Origin: Imbricaverruca yamaguchii
Taxonomy: Eukaryota > Arthropoda > Thecostraca > Neoverrucidae
Length of the DNA stretch: 64,000 nt
Assembly: GCA_034440575.1 (NCBI GenBank)
Contig: JAOTOL010001614.1
Span: forward strand, 1,690,001 to 1,754,000
Reading direction: 5' to 3'
The translations under genes were made by a program, and so were the position numbers. Position 1 is the first letter of the stretch. Every line of letters begins with the position of its first letter. Shown here one piece after another: positions 58,610-64,000 of the stretch. The notes beneath the pieces are model-generated. The model was given only the letters and a program-made list of their open reading frames with translations, was not told the DNA's origin and did not search any database.

Positions 58610-58954
58610 ATGCCAAAATTGTCCGGTTTTGCGTGGATTGGCTTGTCATTGTTATGGAACGTTGTGATTGTGTTTAAATGCACCAAAATGGACACCAATG
58701 ATGTTTTGGACATTAGTAATGATGCAATACAGATGCTAGACCGGGCATTTAACCTCAAGTCACCTATATATGAGCACTTTATCAGGTCATTACTAGCTCC
58801 AGTTACCGGAACCGGGCCACCAATCCGACTGCTCCATTGGGCGGTTCGGCGCAATCGGCTCCGCAAAGAAAGGAGTGAAGTGCATGAATACAGTATTGAA
58901 ATGCTTAGGTACACAATGACAAGCAGTATTTTTCAAGATGTGTATGGTCATTAA
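58610..58954 (+). pseudogene. Unrecognised 114-codon ORF within the hAT element
   Basis: Contains NDAIQMLDRAFNLKSPIYEH, FIRSLLAPVTGTGPPIRLLH and RRNRLRKERSEVHEYSIEML. Composition is protein-like but I recognise no domain. It lies inside the hAT boundaries, so it may be a captured or nested fragment. Confidence 0.35.
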
Positions 58955-59572
58955 CGTGCAAAGTGACAATCAACAGCCTGACGGTCATTTGCATTTATGC
59001 CATCATTCCAGTTGACCAAGTTTGGTTCCATTAACCTGTCATGAACTTGACCTGACTTGACCTCGCTGACCAAACATGACTTTGAAACTATATAGTATAG
59101 GAGTACACATCAAATAAATCGCCAATGTCGCCAAGAACACTTACCTTTTGCCAATATACGGTAAGCTCATCAGCGCCAATTTGTGTTGTCTGGATTTTTT
59201 TCTTTGCCTTAACGGCGCCTAATAAAAAAAATCGGCCGATTTCCGTTTTCAGGCTTCATGCAACGCGCCGGTCATTTCTGAGCTGGTACGCAAAGAATTG
59301 CGTAAATCGGCCGGTGAAATCTGGAGTTATGTGCGAAAAACCGGAGATGAGCGGATTTCGGCCCCCTCACTTCAGGGCGCGTGCTAACCTAGCCTAACCT
59401 CCCATTGGAGATATAATCTTGGATTGACAATCAAATTGGTTATTTTGATAGATGGAAAACTTTGTTGTTCTTTTTGTGGAAAGATAATTGTCTAAACCAA
59501 GATGTCCAGGAATAAAATGTTGTGAACTCAAAGGTGCATTTTGACGTGTACGTCTGTCCTTATTTTCAGTCT

Positions 59573-59800
59573 GGATTCTTCATCTCAACCTTCTCCTGAA
59601 AGAGTAGCTTCTGCCTCCAACCTCTCCTGTCTCGATCTTCTGCCTGCACCAGAAGTTGGCCCCAGCCCAGCCTCTGCCCGCTGAGATCCAGAGTTGCACC
59701 ACCCTAGTGAGACTGAGATCAGTTTGCTTGCTGTTATTCCAAGTAAGGAGTTCACATGACCAATTGTCTCAATTATGATTATCTTGGAGATAGCTGCCAA
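59573..59800 (+). pseudogene. Possible second exon of the hAT transposase
   Basis: After a TTATTTTCAG acceptor the plus frame reads LDSSSQPSPERVASASNLSC, LDLLPAPEVGPSPASAR, then TGA and DPELHHPSETEISLL. Ser/Pro-rich spacers following the N-terminal motif occur in hAT proteins. The downstream catalytic region is missing. The minus-strand frame here is a shadow. Confidence 0.4.
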
Positions 59801-60340
59801 TGTGGTGAGGTAAACAGTAGGTCAAGGTTTTTGCACTGTGGAAAGAGTTGGCATACAACAAATATGCACCCGGTTTAATGGTTCTAGCTATGCAAAACAT
59901 TGACAACTTTTAGATACTTTTTTCCTTGAACAAAGGTAAGCCTGTTGTCGATGCCCATATAATTTGGCATAAGCCATGGTTAGTGTATACTGCAGCGCAT
60001 TTTCCAGCATTGCTATTAAACCAAAAATAATGGCAGGATGGGCATCCACCAAAACCATTCCAACCCTTTCATGGAAATCTTAGGCACACCATTGAGGGAG
60101 GGGCGGGGGCTGACACACAAGTCCGAAAGTTGGCCCCTCCCAAACCGGTAGGCTAGGTCCGCTAGTGGGTTTGTGTGTGTGAATTTGTGTTTCTTGTGGT
60201 AAAATTACCAACAAATCGCTTATTACGGTCTTGTGCTTACATGATAAACATCTTATTTGTGGTTCATGCCATTTTCAGCTTTATCAGTCTGTATTTAATG
60301 ACGGCACTACCGAAGTTGTGTTTTTATTTTGTATGTTCAA

Positions 60341-60415
60341 CTGATTAGTGCGTGATAGCGGCGTAGTGGTGACAGCATGTTGTTCACCACTACGCCGCTA
60401 CCACGTACTGATCAG
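60341..60415. repeat. 33-bp-arm hairpin
   Basis: Left arm ctgattagtgcgtgatagcg then gcgtagtggtga; right arm is its reverse complement with about four differences; loop of about 9 nt (cagcatgtt). Located 170 bp outside the hAT right end. Structure could be a palindromic MITE or a small-RNA precursor. Confidence 0.75.
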
Positions 60416-61214
60416 GACCGTTGCAATGGTAGCAATGGCTCCATGTACCTTGCGTGTCGTCTCTCCGTTTCTTTGTATATGCGTGGCGGGTTTCTGGTGC
60501 CTGATCATTCATGCGATTGTATTCTGCTCCTTTATATATATCCTCTTTGAACTGTGACGTTTTTATGGAACAGTTGTACTCGTTATAAATTCCTATTTCA
60601 TTTCTGCATGACTGCAGAAGTTCTCACGTTCGCCTCCTCTCGTTTTCAAAACGTTATCCAGAACTGCTTTTTGCAATGCAAGGTACTAGGGTTATTATAT
60701 AGTTGTGTTTTCCAACTCCAGAGTGGCGTGCATCCCTGCTCGAGGTCAGGGAGGCGGCGCCATGTCCCCTTATCTCCCACCCGATGCGATTGAGCATTTG
60801 GTGGGTTCATATAACGCCCGGCTCGGGTGTGCATTTGGGGGTGTTGCCTGAACCATCAAGTTCAAGCAACACGTTCTTTCTTACATCCATATTATGGTTC
60901 ATTTAGGAACAACGCTCTCTCTGGGTGTAAAAGGTTGCCCTAAAATGGGTGTAGCATAACCATGTAATGGGTGTTACGTAGCACGCTATTGGGCATAACA
61001 GGGGCTGAATGTTGGCCCGGAATGAGTGTAGCGCGAACCGACATAGCCAATTATACGGCTGATTGGGGTGTAGGCTAACACACACCGACGGCAGATTTTG
61101 AATCATTTGGTTGCACTTTTTCTGTGTATTTTTTTCATCGGTGATGATCGGTTGCCTCACGGCATCGCCCCTCCACTGCAATGACGAATTCTCTGTGACC
61201 TTGAACGCTCGTCG
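60416..61214. other. No recognised gene
   Basis: 0.8 kb. A degenerate run of gggtgtagc/gggtgtta motifs lies at 60920-61060. Small frames only. Confidence 0.5.
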
Positions 61215-61430
61215 GCTGTCACGGTTTGTCAATTTTGCACCCCGCAATTCCTATATTTACCGACGGATTTCGATTTTGTGTTGCATAGGATGCGCTCACC
61301 GATTTTTCACAAAGTTACGAAAGTCACAAGATTGCATTACACCATCGTTTCCCGTTTATGACATAATGTTTAAAAAAAACATAATTGGGTGTATTCCGCA
61401 TCCTCACCCCCCCCCCCATTCCTCCGATGC
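61215..61430. repeat. Interspersed repeat, copy 2 (partner at 42171-42350)
   Basis: tttgcaccccgcaattccta, tatttaccgacggatttcga, ttttgtgttgcataggatgc and cccgtttatgacata match 42179-42302 in order. Confidence 0.75.
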
Positions 61431-62289
61431 GCGTGTGAAACAGCCACATCTTATACCTACATCAATCCAGCAGCACTTTGCTCCCACAATAATTTTCTGA
61501 AAGCAAAGCCTAGGCCTAGAATTCAACATTATCACTGATAACTGAAATAGCATTCATGGAGACCATAAAACACTGATAGTACCCAGGCAACAGAATGCTG
61601 TAGAACAGAGGTCCAGTGTAGTTGCCGATTTGTCAGGGCTGGTATATCGATGCACATGTGCTGAGTGCTCAACATATGCACATAAATATGGGTGCCTATG
61701 CGCGTTGCACTTAGCTGAGGCCCTTACCACAATTATTTGTTTTTGGGGGAGTCTTTGGCGCGATTGTTTAAGCCACAGAGTGACATACCGGGTAAGAAAT
61801 CATTTCTGGTACCCTGGCGGGAACTTTTGGACCTCCGACGTGGAATGACATGTAAATGGTAGAAGACCTGGAGCGCACAAACCAACAATAAGGTACACGC
61901 GATAAAACCACATATTGGAGACTGGCCATCGTGCCACCGCAAATCCAGAAGTCACGAGGTGACGCTGTGCATACTGCGTCTCGGCCACACACACGCTACT
62001 CACCAATACTTTCTCTGCGGCGATGAGAGACCCTAGTGTCCCCGCTGTTTAGGAAACTTGACCGTACGCCGCATACTATCCTTGTGCCAGCACTTCTCAA
62101 CAGAGCGAAGGTTGTTTTATGGAAATACTACACTGCTCAATACATATCGTTATGCCCTAGCTGAGGACTCAGACGGAGTTCGTTCTTGGAACATATTCCG
62201 CTTTCTGAGAGCGATCGGCTTTCGGTCCATCTATTCACCATGGTAACACCTGTAGTGTCTGCATAACAAACTGAAACGCTGAACTAAAA
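61431..62289. other. No recognised gene
   Basis: 0.9 kb with short frames only. Three overlapping minus-strand frames at 61733-62006 are mutual shadows without motifs. Confidence 0.5.
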
Positions 62290-63060
62290 GTTATGGGCGC
62301 TAAATGATCACGCTTTGGTCGAAGCGCCTTTAAACCCAAATAGCCAACGCACTGAACCCCGGCGTAATTTTCAAACGCTGCGACGCGACTTTTTGTTTTA
62401 AAGATCTAGTGCGATTTTTCTGGACTTGGCGTCATTTATAGGGGCTTCTAGCTCGAGTTTTAGCGACATCGACACGTTTGTAGAGGCTGAACACGCTTAG
62501 TTTTTTTTTTGGCGCGAGTGACTTTCCACATCCGGATAGCTTTTTTTTGTGTTGCCCCGGCATCGCGTTTCTTTGGTGGGTGGGAAGTCCCGATAAGAAT
62601 CTTGGCGGTGCGAACTGCCGATCCACTAGCGTGATTTTTAGTGGGCCGACGCTAATTTTTTTACCCCCAGGCTTAGCGTAATTTCAGGAGCCGCGGCGCG
62701 ACCTATTGTCCCCCGATCGTGATTATAAGAGACAACGCCATGATCGGGCCCTGCAGCGTGAATTTCATGAACCCTGGCACAAACTTCTGTGGTCCTAAGC
62801 GTGATTTTAAATTGTCACTTTCAGACTGTTTTGCCCGGCCCGACATTCTTGGACCACAGTGGCATTTTCAGGGTCTTCGGTCCCGCCTTTTGGACCTCCC
62901 AGCGTCATTGATATGGCCCCAGATATATTTCTAGGGCCCGAATGTGATTTTCAGGGGCTAGGTGTGATTTTTTTGGCACCCTGGCGACATTTTCAACGGA
63001 CCCTACTCGAATGTTTAGGACCCTCAATTTAATTTTGCAGACCCCCAATTTAAATTTGCA
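62290..63060. repeat. Degenerate 30-40-bp periodic repeat
   Basis: Recurrent (g)cgtgattttcaggggct/ggcgacattttcaacggacc/gtgatttttttggcaccc motifs for about 770 bp. No fixed unit survives, but spacing is roughly 30-40 bp. It is probably an ancient minisatellite. Confidence 0.65.
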
Positions 63061-64000
63061 GTGCGATTATTGTCAGCCCCACAACCTCTCAAGTCGAAAT
63101 GACCTCATCTCCCCTTCGGTACGCCACTGGTCGGATCATAGTGTTCTGAAACAAAATATGCTGAATTAATTATGGCTCGCCGCACGAAACTCTGCTGTGT
63201 CAAGCCTACGTGACGTGACGTACCACAGTCCTTGAAGAACGATTAATAAAAACTTGCCGGCCGGGTCCACGCCCAATATCCGGCGCATTGAAGATGATAG
63301 GGGTGTTTCATGTCGGCAAGAATAGTTTAATGTGAAGAACTAAATTGGAGAGCAAAGCTGCCTGCGTGGACTGACCAGAGTCCGTAGGCTTTAATCTGAA
63401 GAACTAATTGAGACGGCAAAACTGCTTGCGTAGACTGGCCATAGTCCGTAAGCGTAAGTACCTACCTACCCAGTATTACTGAGCTTTAAGGTGGTAACAG
63501 GACATGTCGCAACATTTCGTCCACATGGGTTAAGCCGTCTAGTATATGTGGGATGGTGTCATGCCATTACTTCTCAATGGAAGCATTTAGCTACACAAGG
63601 TCCCCACTTAAAATCTGTAGGAGATATAAAGGTAGGTACCTACTATTTATTCAAGTGAAAAATGATGCAATTTTGCTTTTCATAATGAACTGTAGATATT
63701 TGTACAGCAAAGAGTTATCTTGCATGAAACTAGCAGCACAACAATGTTCAGAAAAAGGTGGTTTAACTGCAGCATTTTGCTCCAAGGTTTCATGGTCTCA
63801 GGAACAGGATAGAGCAAAGAGACCCGACATCAATGATAAATTATTCATGAATTAGGGTGGAATATCCCACTTTCTGAACAATAGATTGACAGGTAACCTT
63901 CATGTATTACCCCTCACACCTTCATTATATCAATGATGCATCTGAGTCACTGTCAGCTGACTGCCAATCAGCTGTTGGTGACATCACTCAAAACATACAG
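63061..64000. other. No recognised gene; 64-bp tandem duplication
   Basis: A 64-bp unit (tttaatgtgaagaactaa ... actgaccagagtccgtaggc) is present twice at 63326-63453. The 100-codon frame at 63553-63855 has no motif. Nothing else is seen to the right edge. Confidence 0.6.

Larger units (their letters stand above)
55429..60167. mobile_element. hAT-superfamily DNA transposon, 4.7 kb, internally degraded
   Basis: Left end cactggcggatccaagggg; right end, reversed, cactagcggacctagcctac (12 of the first 15 bases match). Flanks are identical 8-bp duplications, ggtttgtg at 55421-55428 and at 60168-60175, the hAT target-site length. The 5' 428 bp is tandemly duplicated (55429-55856, 55857-about 56285). 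A transposase start typical of the group (MKRQATLADFFSQEE) begins at 56301. The catalytic and dimerisation regions are absent, and another element is inserted at about 56930-57625. It is non-autonomous. Confidence 0.88.

Overview
The window is eukaryotic and almost certainly arthropod; a crustacean is my best guess. It carries two multi-exon genes with GT-AG introns. One encodes an arthropod cuticle protein with a Rebers-Riddiford chitin-binding domain. Most of the rest is accessory DNA: tRNA-derived SINEs, a CR1/L2-like LINE, a hAT transposon, TTAA-target elements, long dinucleotide tracts and many GC-rich minisatellites. Species cannot be fixed from sequence alone.

Region 1-10.3 kb (minus strand): four exons of a ZFTRAF1/CYHR1-type RING plus TRAF-zinc-finger protein. 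Exon 1 is 10290-10084, a 29-nt microexon is 4527-4499, exon 3 is 3284-3075 and exon 4 is 374-163. The gene continues past the left edge. All reading-frame phases agree across the junctions. Intron 3 is bounded on both sides by different minisatellites whose units copy the neighbouring splice junction.

Region 10.3-26 kb: no recognisable gene. It holds two SINE families, fragments of the LINE, an interspersed repeat with internal tandem units, a 36-bp GC-rich minisatellite beside one possible small exon, a near-perfect hairpin, and a 659-bp TTAA-flanked MITE.

Region 26.4-32.4 kb (minus strand): a cuticle-protein gene reconstructed across three exons (29077-28845, 27886-27749, 26468-26423). It encodes a signal-peptide core, a His-rich linker and an RR-1 domain. 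A 37-bp minisatellite starts at the splice donor of its second recognised exon. Upstream lie weaker candidate exons and another minisatellite.

Region 32.4-51 kb: long (CT)n and (GA)n tracts; a TTAA element nested in a SINE; a LINE fragment that keeps the FADD motif; a candidate minus-strand promoter and 12-nt first coding exon near 43.85 kb; two arrays 3 kb apart sharing one repeat unit; and two groups of decayed, unrecognised ORFs (38.9-39.5 kb and 46.1-47.0 kb).

Region 51-64 kb: a decayed LINE with endonuclease, reverse transcriptase and 3' tail; a 4.7-kb hAT element delimited by imperfect inverted termini and identical 8-bp target duplications; hairpins and degenerate tandem repeats. I see no operon-like cooperation between genes. 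The most unusual theme is repeated local tandem expansion of exon-intron boundaries.
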